A stretch of 64,000 nucleotides of DNA from Pelagophyceae sp. CCMP2097 (GCA_026770575.1 MU657174.1:33276-97275); one strand, 5' to 3'. Shown: positions 21,601 through 31,577, counted from the stretch's first letter. Program-made: numbers and translations. Notes: generated from the sequence alone by a model not told the origin.

Positions 21601-23130
21601 ACCGTCGCCCGTTGCGCTGCACCGCGAAAGCGACGTCCGCGATAGCGAGACCGCGGTGCCGGCAAAAGCCGCCGAGATGCCCCCACCGTTTGTGCCCGCC
21701 GCGCAGCCGACAAAGGTCGAGTCCGAGAGCGTCGCGCTGCTCGCGGCGCAGACGGCGAGGCCGCCGCCGGCGCTGTTGGGCGCCGTGCAATTCAAAAAAT
21801 CGACTTTTGAAAACGTCCCGACGCCTCCGGCGTCGACGTTGACGCCGCCGCCGCCGTCGGTCCGCGCCACGCAGTTTCGGAAGGCGCAGTCGTCTGCATT
21901 GATCGTGGCGCCGCTGAGGATCTGGACGCCGCCGCCGACGTTGGCCGTACAATTCGAAACGACGATCCCCTTCAGGACCAATGCGCTGCCGGAGAAGCCG
22001 TAGTAGGCGCCGCCGCCGCCGGCGGCGTGCGAATCTGATAACACGCTCCCGCTCGACAGCGTCGCCACGGCGCCGCGCCCGGCGAACAAAGCGCCGCCGT
22101 GGTTCGTCACGGAACACCTCTCGATAATCGAATCCCCGGAGACTTCCAGCGTCGCCGCCGTCATTACCGCGATGCCGCCGCCGACGAGCGCGCTCGAGCG
22201 GCCGACGGCCGTCGCGGCCAGAACGACAGTCGAGCGGGTGTGGCCGTACAAAGCGCCGCCCAGGATACCCGCGATGCCGCCGTCAAACGACGACCGCGAA
22301 ACGCCGAGCGACGCCGCGGTCCACGCGGCGACGCCGCCGCCAAAGGCGCCGGCGGCGCAGTTCTCGAGCGCGACGCGGTCCAGCGTTAGCGCCGAACCCC
22401 CCCCAACGAAGATGCACCCGCCGGCAAAGGCGTCGAAGCCGTCGCGCAGGACGACAGACGTCAGCGAGACGGACGCTTGATCCACAACCGCGACGAGGCG
22501 GTGCGGGCCGAGCGCCGGCGACAGCACGGGCCGCGCCGGGCCGCCCGCGCCGACGAGGCGCACCGATTTTGAAAAATAAGCGGCCGCGCCCAGGGGCAAG
22601 TCGCCTCCCAGCGAGACCGCCGTGCACGGCGCGCCCGCGTCCAGCGCCGCGGTCAGCTCTGCTTCGGTGCTGATTTCCGAAACCGCGCCGCCGTCGCCGC
22701 CGTCGCAGGCGTCGACCGCCGGCGCGAACGCGTCCGTCTCGTCGCACAACGAGCACCCGGTGCAGTCGCACGTCGACCTTGCGAGCAGAAAGTACAGGTT
22801 CGTCTCGAGGTCGACGCACGTCGCGCCGAGCGGGACGAACGCGTCGCAGCCGCGCGCGTCACCGAAGCACGGCTGCGCGCAGCCGGCCGCCGTCGAGGCC
22901 TTGAGGAACCTGGCCGCCGTCGAGGCCTCGAGGAGCCCGCGGCCCGCCGTATAGGCCTCGAGGAGCGCGCCCGCCGGCCGGCAGGCGCAGCCGTAGAGCA
23001 GGGCGGCTTTGACGCATTCGGAACTGTCTTCTTCGCACTGCAGGCCTCGGCACACGGCTTCGCACGTGTCGTCGGGAAAGGGCTCGGCGCAGCACGACAG
23101 CAGGATGAGGAGCGCGACGATGGACCGCAT
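15618..23130 (-). CDS. Giant beta-helix membrane protein with RelA/SpoT-like C-terminus
   Basis: Two exons, 23130-17830 (1,767 codons) and 17747-15618, with an 82-nt intron (GTAAGC...TTAG), phase 0, give 2,476 residues ending in a TAG stop. Order: signal peptide MRSIVALLILLSCCAEPF; Cys-rich head with near-repeats of LLEASTAA; about 1,000 residues of Pmp-like right-handed beta-helix repeats with recurring GGGI, GGAL or GGGV turns; a Cys-rich juxtamembrane region (CALCAAGHYPRPSSLG); many membrane helices (for example ESVLPIFFAVVVSALIVGLG and ISLFWLVLVLMHNYICSVIF), continuing across the splice (LVNFLQIFVMSAIALALILF); a disordered acidic/Pro stretch; and a terminal fold with ITDPLRATIVCDDAEAIVRA, RLKNKL, PITVEVQIVP and SHKFYSLSRA, resembling a RelA/SpoT nucleotidyltransferase core. 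The extracellular part probably binds surfaces or ligands. Catalytic activity of the end domain is unproven, since the GYRS(I/L)H motif is replaced by FNLHVN. Confidence 0.8.
22885..22980 (-). repeat. In-gene tandem repeat coding LLEASTAA-like units
   Basis: Three imperfect units of about 30-33 nt code the near-repeats EAYTAGRGLLEAS / TAARFLKAS / TAAG in the Cys-rich head of the giant membrane protein. It is in frame and length-variable by design, so it is a candidate polymorphic site. Confidence 0.7.
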
Positions 23131-23712
23131 GCCCCCCGCCACAGGGCGCGAGATTTCCGACGTTATCCGTACAAAAAAAAAGAGTAGTAATATAATACTG
23201 TACCTTATTGCGTGCAAATTGTGTCCACACGTGTGACTGGGATTTTCCTGACATCAAACGGCGGTTGGCCGATATTTAGAGTCAAAATTGATTAAATAAA
23301 GCGAATTGCTTGGTTTCAGCTTGATCACATGACAACTAAGACTCAGAAGAAAAATACAAAAGATGAAATGGGTGGGGTTGAAATTATCATTTGATTGAAG
23401 TACAATTAAAGAGAAATTTCGAACCTTTTCGTAATGTGAGATTCATCAAATTAGGAATCCTATTCCTTAAAAAGGAACGGCAAGTTTCCCCGAAACTGAG
23501 ACGCAACGTCGCTTCGTCTACGCGACGCCTGTCCGCCACCGACGCCGGCGCCGGCCCCGGAGCCGGAGAAGGGGCCGGTCCCGCTTGTGAGGCACGGACG
23601 GCGACGACACGAGGGCACGTAAAATTTAACGACACTGCCCGGTGACCGCCGACGACGAGACCGACGCCCGCTTGAGACCCGACCGCGCTAGGCCGCGCGC
23701 CTGGAGGAGCGC
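23131..23712. other. Upstream region of the giant membrane protein gene, AT-rich
   Basis: The stretch from about 23160 to 23500 is markedly AT-rich (A-run at 23171-23180, several TTGATTAAAT-like words), unlike the surrounding genes. No exon or known motif is supported. Confidence 0.5.
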
Positions 23713-24366
23713 CTAGAGGTCCTTGGCCGCCGCCGACCGCACGCCGCGCCCTGTGCGCGCAGCCGCCGCCGCCGCCGCTACCGCGCCGCCGCCGTCCGAC
23801 GACTGCGCCTCAGGACCGCCCGCCCCGGCGATGCCGTCGCGCAGGTACGCCTCGCGGTCGGCGCTCGACGTTGCCGCCAGCCGCTGAACGAGCTCCATCT
23901 TGAGGCCTGACTATGTGAGGCCGCGCTCTTTCAAGAGCGCCTTGAGAGCCTTGACCGTCATCTACGAGAACGCCTCGCTGGAAACTCGGCCCGCAGCCTC
24001 GTCCACGTCCGCCGGCGCGCCCTCCACGTCCACCGACTCCGGCCCTAAACTCGGACCGAGCGCGTCCTGGATTCCGCGGCGCAAGTACCCTTCGCGGTCG
24101 GCGCTCGACAGCAGTGTCATCCGTTCGTAGTACGGCACGCGGACCAGCTTCCAGTCCAGCCTGCGGAGCAGCCGCTCCTTGGACTTGGACTTGCCGTCAA
24201 GCACGCGCCGACTACCATCCGAGGCGCCTGCGAGATAATGCGTCGGGCCGTCGAACTCGACGGCGACCTTTAAAGTCGGCTGCGCCATGTCGAGGCTGAT
24301 GCCCTCGGCGGTGACGTGCTCGAGCTCGTGCGCCCATCCGATGCGGGCGAGCGCTACATAAACGTA

Positions 24367-25089
24367 CAGGGGCCCCCGTAGGGGGTACGTTCTCTGAAGG
24401 GCGCCTACTCAAGGGCACCTACTTAATATCGCGCGCCTATTACTATCTACATTGTAAGGTTCTCCGAAGCACGGGCACCCGGGTCTCCGGGCCTGGAAGC
24501 CCACCTTTGACTCGGGTTTGGCGGTCATCCCCGCCTGGGACAGCCCCACCCAGGGTGGATATTAAGCAAGCAAGGTTGTTCAGCGGCCGCCGGCCGCTGC
24601 GTTTTTACCAGTCCCATCGTCTGAAAATCATTGCAATTTTATTGAAAGTCACCGCATTTTTCGAAAATCTTCAAAATTAAATTTTGGATATTTTAGACGC
24701 CACTTAGCGCATTCGACGCGCGCTGACGCGGCGAGTCCGAATCCGCTACTTTAAGTGTGATTCGCGATAGTCGACAGTTGACTGGTAGCACAACGGCTTT
24801 TCCAGTACTATTGTGCCCCAGGTCCGCCGAGGCTCGGGGTGAAAAAAGCACGCCAGACGCGTTTAAATAGGACCCCGACGCGTGAAGACGGTCCCAATGC
24901 CAAAATCGGCCTTTAAAAAAGAAACTGTAAAGAACGTTCTTCGGATCGTTCTTTGGGAGGGTAAAAGTGGAAAAAATCCTTAGATAGATCTAGGAATTCC
25001 TAGTAGGAATTCATAATAGGCGCGCGCCCTTGAGTAGGTGCCCTTGAGTAGGCGCCCTTCAGAAAGCGTACCCCCTACGGGGGCCCCTG
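24367..25089. mobile_element. Non-coding element with 76-bp terminal inverted repeats
   Basis: Ends CAGGGGCCCCCGTAGGGGG...; left repeat 24367-24442 and right repeat 25014-25089 match at about 70 of 76 positions by my count. The 723-bp body has no long open frame and is AT-richer than its surroundings. It holds repeat copy B (24482-24577), a CAGCGGCC-GCC-GGCCGCTG hairpin followed by T-rich sequence, and a CTAGGAATTCCTAG palindrome at 24990-25003. No target-site duplication is visible (flanks ...AACGTA | and | CAGCTG...). It looks like a non-autonomous DNA transposon (MITE-like); size and position inside a gene also fit an introner-type element. Confidence 0.85.
24482..24577 (+). repeat. Dispersed repeat copy B
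   Basis: Counterpart of 1742-1838, same orientation, nested in the inverted-repeat element. It shows that this module is, or was, mobile. Confidence 0.8.
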
Positions 25090-25620
25090 CAGCTGCTTGT
25101 TGAGCGCGATCGCCGCTCCTCTGCCGCCGGAACGTCGCGGCTGGTTCGTGGAAGTCGTGGGAGCGGGCACCTCGTTGGAAGTAGATGCGAGTTGCACTGC
25201 GATCTTGCGGCCGCCCATCGTCGCGCCGTCCATCGCGCGGCGCGCGGCGTCGCAGTCCGTCGCCGCGAGCGTCACGAACGCGAAGCCTCGCGGCCGGCCC
25301 GTCGCGCCGTCCACGGGGACGCGGACGGCCCGCACGTTGCAGACGACCGCGAACGCGCGGCGCACGTCGTCCGGCGTGGCGCCGCTCGGCAGGTTGCGCA
25401 CGAAGAGCTCCGCTGCGGCGGCGTCGCGCGCCGGCGCGAGGCGCGGCGCGCGGCGCAGGAACGGGAGCATCACCGTGATCGTATTATTCGAATAAGAAGC
25501 CCTGCTGCCCCCTAGGCGAACCCTGCACGCGAGCCCTACTGGCCCCTATGCAACGCTACTACACGAGCCCGCTGGCCGAGCGCGGCGCGGCTGGAGGGCG
25601 AATCTCAAAAAGTCAATACA

Positions 25621-26684
25621 ATGTTGTATATAGGGTTTAAATCAGTCCCTTTTCATCGGCCGATTGCCGAGGTCCCTTCTTTTGAAGGTTTTGGGCTCCG
25701 CGAGTCTCGGCCCCGAGCGCCTTCTTCTTGCTTGCCGGGGGCGCATCCAGGAGCCCCGCGATTGCCCCGGCAGGAGCTGCTCGATTTTGAGTGCATGTTC
25801 ACAAAAAAGGGACGAGACAGCAAAAGAGCCCAGGTCCCGGGTCCGAGTCCTTCCGGCCGGGGGCCTTGGATGCTGCGGCGCGCGTCCAAGGCGCTCGGCT
25901 CCGCGCCGCGGCGGCCATCTGCGGCGCGGCAAGCGGAGCAGGAATGGGATCAAAACCACGCAGACTCTGAAATCACGTGGGTCGAGGCCCCGAGGCCCCG
26001 GGGCCTTTCCGACGACGCGGTGCGTCCAGACGCGGGCCCGGGCCGCCAAACGCAGCGGGCAGGCCGCGAGAAGGACCGCCGCGAAACGCGGCGCCCTAGG
26101 CGGCCGGGCCGCGGCCGCGCGAAGACGACTCGCCCGGCCGCCGCGGCGCCACCGCCGCGGACCCGTCGCGCTACGGCGTGCGCTTCGAGGGCCGGCCGGA
26201 TCTCGACGGCCCACCCGGCAAAAACGGCGCGGACGACGACGACGGTGACGACTGCATCGAATGGGCCCCCGTGCGTGCCTTGCGCGCGCAGGCGGTGCGC
26301 GCCGCCGCGCGCGGCCCGGCCCGTGGGCGCTCGAGGCTCTTCCGGAATTTTAGGCGATTGACTCCTCGAGGCGCGCGTCCATCGTCGAGGGCCTCGCGCG
26401 CGCCGGCGGCGGCGACGGCGACGCGGCGGCGGCGACAGCCGCGAGCTCGCCAAACTCGGCGCTGCGGCTGGCCTTTACGCCGGCGCTGGCGGACGAGGGG
26501 CTGATGCGGCTCGAGAGTCCGTCGAGGGCGTCGGCGCGCTCGGCGGCCGCCGCGGCGCCGGCGCTGCCGCCGGTCAAGAAGCCGCCGCCCAGGGCGGCGC
26601 CCACCGCGGACAGCGACATGGAGGCGCGGTTGCGAGCCATGGCCGTGGGCAGGCCGCTCCCCGGCGACACGCCGCGCGAGGCCA

Positions 26685-26717
<33 letters not shown>

Positions 26718-28303
26718 CGGCGGCGGGGCCCGAGGACGACGCGGGCGCGCCCGCGGCGTCGCGGCGCCGGCGCGTGGCCGGCGAGCGCGTGGCGGCGCTC
26801 GTCGAGGGTTTCGAGTCGCTGGCGGCGGCGGCTGAGGCGGAGGCGCAGCGCCAGGCGGCGCTGATGTTTGAGCGCGATCCCGCCAAGGCCCGCCGAGGCC
26901 TCCTTGCGCTGCGCCGCCGCGCCGCGGCGGCGGCGTCCGAGGCGGCGCGCGCGGGCGCCGGCGCGCAGCCGAGGTGCGCGGCGCCAAAGTTCGCAAACGT
27001 CGCGGGGGCCCAGGGCCGCATCGTCGTCCAGCTCACTTGCGCGACGCCGGCCTCTGGCGTGACCATCTCCTACTGCGTCGTAGAGTCCGATGGCGCAGAG
27101 GGCGCGCGGCCCGGGTCGTGGAAATCCGCCGCCGTCGCGCGCCGGCGCGCGCAGGAGCATCACTGGGAGGCCGTGGCCAGCGGCGGCGCCGTGACGCTCG
27201 CCGAGCCGGGCCGCTACGTGGTCCTCGCGCGCGCCACCGCCGCGGGCCTCGCCGACTCGGTGCTGGCTTCGAGCGTCTGGTGGCTGGCGCCCGCCGAGGT
27301 GCTGCAGCACGAGTCGCACGCGCACGCGCTGCAGTGGACGGCGCCGGCGCCGGCGCACGGCCGCTGCGCCGTCTGCGCGGACCGCCTCACCGATAGATCC
27401 TGCTACACGTGCTCCGAGCACTGCGCCTGCTTCGTGCTCTGTCAGGCGTGCGCCTTTGACCACGGCACCCGCGCCGCGCCGCCGGCGTCGCCCGCAGGCG
27501 GACCAGACTCGCCCAACTGGCGCGGCGCGGTCGACGTGCCCGACTCGCCAAACTTTGGCCGCGGCACGTTCGACGAATCGCCTGCCGTCGCGCCGCCGCC
27601 GGCCGCGGGCGCGGCGCCATTCCGCAGGCCGCCGCCGCCGCCCCCGGCGCGTGGCGCGCGGCCGCCCCTTTCTGTCGCGCTCGACGCGGGCGCCCAGCCG
27701 CGTCATTGTCGTGTCAACCCGGCTTCGTCGCAGGGGTGACCGAGTCCTGAGCGGGGGGGGCGTCTCGACTGCGTCAGTGCTCGCTCCACGACCGCCGCGG
27801 CTGTGGACGCGCGGCCGTAGGCGCGAAGCGCATCTGGTTGAGCGAGCCCATCGAGTTCGAAGGCAACCGCGCGGCCATCAAGCTGCGGTCGTTCCCGATG
27901 CTGTCGCTCCTCGCGGGCACGCTGCGGCGCAACGCCGGGTTGTGCGTGCGCCTGGAAGGGCACACCAACTCGAAATGCGGCGCCGAGTGCGACGGCTCAT
28001 CCGACTGCCCAAACGCCACGTGCCGCAACGAGTTTGGCTTCGGCCGCGGCGGCGCCATGGGCTTTTCCCTCGCGCGCGCCGAGTCCGTGCGCGACTGGCT
28101 GATCTCGCCGGCCGGAGGCAACCTGGGTTCGGACGCGCGCGACCGTGTCACCGCCGTCGGCCACGGCGGCTCGCGGAGGTGCGCCCCACGCTGTGCGACG
28201 CGCGGCCGCGCGGCTTCAAACGCGTTTCAGGCTCGCCGACGACACGCAGGGCCCCGAGAACCACCTCAATCGGCGCGTGGAGACGCACATCGTCGAGTTT
28301 TAG
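25621..28303 (+). CDS. ZZ-type zinc finger and OmpA-like domain protein
   Basis: Five exons, 25621-26019, 26100-26270, 26354-27710, 27821-28178 and 28231-28303, all in phase, give 785 residues. Downstream ATGs in exon 1 are possible starts. Residues after about 600 contain CAVCADRLTDRSCYTCSEHC...LCQACAFDH, a ZZ-like Cys pattern, followed by a Pro-rich linker. The C-terminus is an OmpA-like (peptidoglycan-associated) fold: EPIEFEGNRAAIK, VRLEGHTNSKCG, FSLARAESVRDWLI, VTAVGHGGSRR and the ending ENHLNRRVETHIVEF. In bacteria this fold binds cell-wall peptide; in algae its ligand is unknown. The middle is an Ala/Arg-rich helical region with a beta-rich insert (VQLTCATPASGVTISYCVVE). Confidence 0.7.
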
Positions 28304-28359
28304 CGCGGCGCATCATCCGGGCCTCCCCGGATGTTTTTAATGGACCGCTGCCTTTTGCG

Positions 28360-29043
28360 TCACACGGTCGGGTAGTAGCCGTCGTTTCCCTCGAGCAGCG
28401 TGGATTGAGGGACGACGATGTTGTAATACTCGGCGTCGTCGTTTAGCCCGGCGTCGGCGTCGAATCTAGAAGCGCCGTCGTTGATGCCGCCGCTGAGGAA
28501 GATTCCGATGTACGCGACGAACGAGAGCGCCACGAAACCTCCGACAACGGAAAAGGACCGCGGGTCCGTCGCGGCCGCGAGGAACCAGGGCGGCCGGTCG
28601 ACGTCGCGTATGTACGGCGAGTCCGGGACGTCCTTGCCGTTTTTGATCTCGCGCCGCCGGAAGCCCGACGAACCGGGCGGCCGCCAACGCTGCGCCCCGG
28701 CGTTTTCGATGCGCGCCGCGCGCACCAACTTGGCCTTTTGCAGCGCCGAACGGAACGAGGCGTCGACGCCGTCGTCGTCGGCGTCGATGCCGGGACCGTC
28801 GCCACCGGGACCGCCGTCGTTCGGCGTCGGCGACGACCGCAGCGCGAGCGGCCGCCGCCGGGTCGTGTCGAGCGGCCGTCGGCGGGCGGCGGCGCCAAAG
28901 CCGGCGACAGCGCCGTGCCGGGCGGCGCCGTGCCGGGTGGCGCCATGGCGGGCGGCGCCGTGCGCGGCGCTGCGGCTTGGCGCGGGCGTAAAGGCGCCGC
29001 TCCGCCGCGCGAGGAGTGACGCGACGGCGACGAGCAGCCGCAT
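28360..29043 (-). CDS. Small plastid-targeted single-pass membrane protein
   Basis: Single exon, 227 residues, ATG 29043. MRLLVAVASLLARRSGAFTPAPSRS is a signal peptide with an AFTP (ASAFAP-like) plastid motif. It is followed by HGAARHGATRHGA repeats, reflecting a GC-rich tandem repeat near 28905-28965, then a conserved-looking segment (DVDRPPWFLAAATDPRSF) and one membrane helix (FVALSFVAYIGIFLSG). The end YYNIVVPQSTLLEGNDGYYP is acidic and Tyr-rich. Probably a thylakoid or envelope protein; the family is not recognised. It is convergent with the OmpA-like gene, 56 bp apart. Confidence 0.65.
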   Translation of the reverse strand: MRLLVAVASLLARRSGAFTPAPSRSAAHGAARHGATRHGAARHGAVAGFGAAARRRPLDTTRRRPLALRSSPTPNDGGPGGDGPGIDADDDGVDASFRSALQKAKLVRAARIENAGAQRWRPPGSSGFRRREIKNGKDVPDSPYIRDVDRPPWFLAAATDPRSFSVVGGFVALSFVAYIGIFLSGGINDGASRFDADAGLNDDAEYYNIVVPQSTLLEGNDGYYPTV

Positions 29044-29224
29044 GGCGCGGCCGGGCGGCGCGACGAGGGGAGCGCGTGCGCCTGCGGGTGTGCGCGGTCT
29101 GCGGTGTGTGTGCGAGCTGCGCGAGCTGCGTCGAGTCGGACAAAACCTTCCGAGAACTTGAATAGGGATCCCTAATGGAGTCCGAGTCACGACTCGGACC
29201 AAAGCCCCGGGCCCGGAAGTCCGG

Positions 29225-30330
29225 ATGCCCGTCGCCACTGGGGGCTCGCGGCGCGCCCGGTGGCGCGCCGGCGGTGCCGCGCTCGCACTGCGCGTGTTTG
29301 AGCAGCGCGACCTGCTCGCGCCCATCCTGCGCCTGGTGGCCTCGCCCAGCGGCCTCCTCGTCACGAAGCACGTCGCCCGCGACGCGCGCGCCGTGGTGCT
29401 GGCCCTGCGGAGGCTCGTCTGGCAGGACCGCATCTTCAAGCGCCGAGCCGTCCTCGAGGGGCACACCGGCGTCGTCTTCTGCTGCGCGTTCTCGCCCGAC
29501 GGCACGCGCGTCGCGACGGCGAGCGCCGACGGGACGGCGCGGCTCTGGGACGCCGAGACGGGTGCTTTNNNNNNNNNNNNNNNNNNNNNNNNNNNNNNNN
29601 NNNNNNNNNNNNNNNNNNNNNNNNNNNNNNNNNNNNNNNNNNNNNNNNNNNNNGACGGCGAGCGCCGACGGGACGGCGCGGCTCTGGGACGCCAAGACGG
29701 GCGCGCTGCTGGCGACGCTCGAGGGGCACACCGGTGCCGTCAGGAGCTGCACGTTCTCGCCCGACGGCAAGCGCATCGCGACGGCGAGCCACGACAAGAT
29801 GGCGCGGCTCTGGGACGCCGAGACGGGCGCGCTGTTGGCGACGCTCGAAGGGCACACATTGTTCGTCTTCAGCTGCGCGTTCTCGCCCGATGCCGAGCGC
29901 GTCGCGACGGCGAGCGCGGACGGGACAGCGCGCCTCTGGGACGCCAAGACGGGCGCGCTGCTGGCGACGCTCGAGGGGCACACCGGCGGCGTCAAGAGCT
30001 ACGCGTTCTCGCCCGACGACAACCGCATCGTGACGGCGAGCGACGATGAGACGGCGCGGCTCTGGGACGCCGCGACGGGCACGCTGCAGACGGTGCTCGA
30101 GGGACACACCAACGGTCTACAGCTGCGCGTTCTCGCCCGATAACAAGGGCATCGTGACGACGAGCAGCGACATGACGGCGCGGCTCTTGGACGCCGCGAC
30201 GGGCGCGCTGCAGGCGACGCTCGAGGGGCACGCCAACGGCGTCACGAGCTGCGCGTTCTCGCCCGACGGCGCGCGCGTCCTGACGGCGAGCGACGACACG
30301 ACGGCGCGGCTCTGGAATGTTGTAACTTAA
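29225..30330 (+). CDS. WD40 repeat protein, gapped and frameshifted
   Basis: Starts at ATG 29225 with a helical lead (VFEQRDLLAPILRLVASPSG), then at least seven 42-residue WD40 units of the type GHT-x-x-V-x-S-C-x-FSPDG-x-R(I/V)-x-TAS-x-D-x-TARLWD. Units are 126 nt and very similar, suggesting recent tandem duplication. An N gap (29569-29653) interrupts unit one/two, and a 2-nt deficit at about 30112 breaks the frame in the unit after 30032. Both look like assembly or base errors, but a true pseudogene is possible. The function of the propeller cannot be told from sequence. Confidence 0.65.
29569..29653. other. Assembly gap (N run) in WD40 repeats
   Basis: 85 N inside a highly identical repeat array. 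Confidence 1.
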
Positions 30331-30526
30331 TGGCGTGGGCTCTGGACTCGGGCGACCGACCGACGACGAGCCTCGCTGCTTCACGGGGCCCGTGTTTCCT
30401 TTTGCGCGGGGAGAACTCGAAACTGCGGGGGCCCTCAGTGTGATAAGCCCTGAAGGGCCCGATTGGGACTGGCCTCGCGCGCGGGGATTCAGAGACCTTA
30501 TCCTTCGAGGTGTCGGGGCCGCGTGT

Positions 30527-31345
30527 TCAGCCGTGGGCCTCGGGCGGCCGTTTCCTACAGATGTAAACGTACGTGTGGTCGCCTTCTTCGACGCCTCGGA
30601 GCGCCTCGGGCCAATCGTCGTTGCCGGAGACCAAAACTTCCTCGGACACGTGAACTTCCGCCGCATCGGCGCGGTCTGCGGCGGCGTTGCCATCGGTGTC
30701 TGCTCGGCTGCGGACGGACATGAAACTTATAGAAACGTCCCAATCCAAACCTTCCTCGTCTTCGAGCCAGGGCAGCCGGGTAGACGGGTCGCCGCAGCTG
30801 ACGAGGAGGTAAATGCCGCCCCTGCGGAGGACTCGAAAGGCGTGTTGGAGCATGACCTCCAAGTCGTCAGAGTAGTCGGCGCCGTTGCAGGCGATACAGT
30901 CAAAGGTCGACTTGTCAAAGACGCAGTCAAACGAATCCGTCGGGAACACTGACTCGGAAAGTCGGCGTACGTCGGCGACCTCGTACGACACGTTAGCCAA
31001 AGGCGGCCGCCTCGACGCGTCGGCTTTAAGCTGGGCCACGAGCCGGGGGGCGTAGTCGACGTTGCGGATTTCGCCGGTATGCCCGGCGTTTGCCCACTCT
31101 TCTGCGAGGCGCGAGTTGCCACAGCCTAGCTGGAGCACGGTCGCGCTTTGGGGCACGTGCCGTTTGAGCAGGCCGCGGAGTTGCGTGTATTCGAAGAGCC
31201 AGTCGAAATCCACACCGTCAAAAGCGTCCGCCGCGTGCCGCGCCTCCCAGTAACGCACGCCCGCGCCGTAGGCCGACTCGCCGTCGCAGTCGAAGACGCC
31301 CGCGCCGTCGCCGGCGGCCTCGTGATTAGTGGCCGCGCCGTGCAT
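30527..31345 (-). CDS. METTL13/EEF1A-type class I methyltransferase
   Basis: 272 residues, single exon, ATG 31345. It has an N-terminal YWEARHAADAFDGVDFDWLF (family: Y-W-x-x-R-Y...DW), SAM motif I VLQLGCGNSRLAEEW, acidic loop IRNVDYAP, motif VADVRRLSE...FDCVFDKSTFDCIAC and YLLVSCGDPSTR. This order is that of the eukaryotic METTL12/METTL13 lysine methyltransferases that modify eEF1A, Hsp70 or citrate synthase; the usual DKGTLD is DKSTFD here. Cytosolic or mitochondrial location cannot be decided. A cluster of minus-strand genes follows upstream. Confidence 0.8.
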   Translation of the reverse strand: MHGAATNHEAAGDGAGVFDCDGESAYGAGVRYWEARHAADAFDGVDFDWLFEYTQLRGLLKRHVPQSATVLQLGCGNSRLAEEWANAGHTGEIRNVDYAPRLVAQLKADASRRPPLANVSYEVADVRRLSESVFPTDSFDCVFDKSTFDCIACNGADYSDDLEVMLQHAFRVLRRGGIYLLVSCGDPSTRLPWLEDEEGLDWDVSISFMSVRSRADTDGNAAADRADAAEVHVSEEVLVSGNDDWPEALRGVEEGDHTYVYICRKRPPEAHG

Positions 31346-31577
31346 GCTGGCCTCGCGCGCGGGCGTCGGTCGTGCGCGCGGGGCCTCGCGCAAAGGCCGG
31401 TCCAGTCCACCTCGCGCACTCGGCCTGCCCGCCACGCGCCCAGACAAGCCCCTCCGATTCAGACTCGGACGTCACTGAAATCTCGGCGATCTCCGGACCT
31501 TGCGCAATTGCGCTTGCGGGCCGCTTGCCCATGGAGGGGCGACAACATGATTATGACAACAGCACAGGGGGCAAGGG

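Larger units (their letters stand above)
23713..25470 (-). pseudogene. RRM-RAP(-SAP) gene interrupted by an inverted-repeat element
   Basis: The first part, ATG 25470 to 25090, codes an RRM: RNP2 ELFVRNLPSG, RNP1 RGFAFVTL. The second, 24366 to 23962, codes a RAP domain: ARIGWAHELEHVTAEGISLD then VAVEFDGPTHYL, WKLVRVPYYE and SSADREGYLRRGI. RRM and RAP lie in the same reading frame if the 723-bp element 24367-25089 is taken out exactly (codons ...AAG CAG CTG | TAC GTT TAT...). RAP proteins act on organelle RNA. After the RAP a TAG (23964-23962) is followed in frame by a SAP-like motif, MTVKALKALLKERGLT, a second TAG (23913-23911), then SGLKMELVQRL and another SSADREAYLR copy. As assembled, the RRM frame ends at a TAG inside the element. 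So the locus is broken, or the element is removed and only the SAP tail is dead. Confidence 0.7.

Noticed and set aside
18076..22480. Several 60-580-codon frames on both strands inside the giant membrane-protein gene
   Set aside because: GC-rich shadow frames; the beta-helix repeats and membrane segments fix the coding frame.
24740..24830. tRNA-like words (GAGTCCGAATCC, TGGTAGCACA) in the inverted-repeat element
   Set aside because: Wrong order and spacing for A and B boxes; no cloverleaf could be drawn.
28466..29995. Minus-strand frame across the WD40 array and N gap
   Set aside because: Its repeats are the mirror of WD40 codons, and it runs through N.
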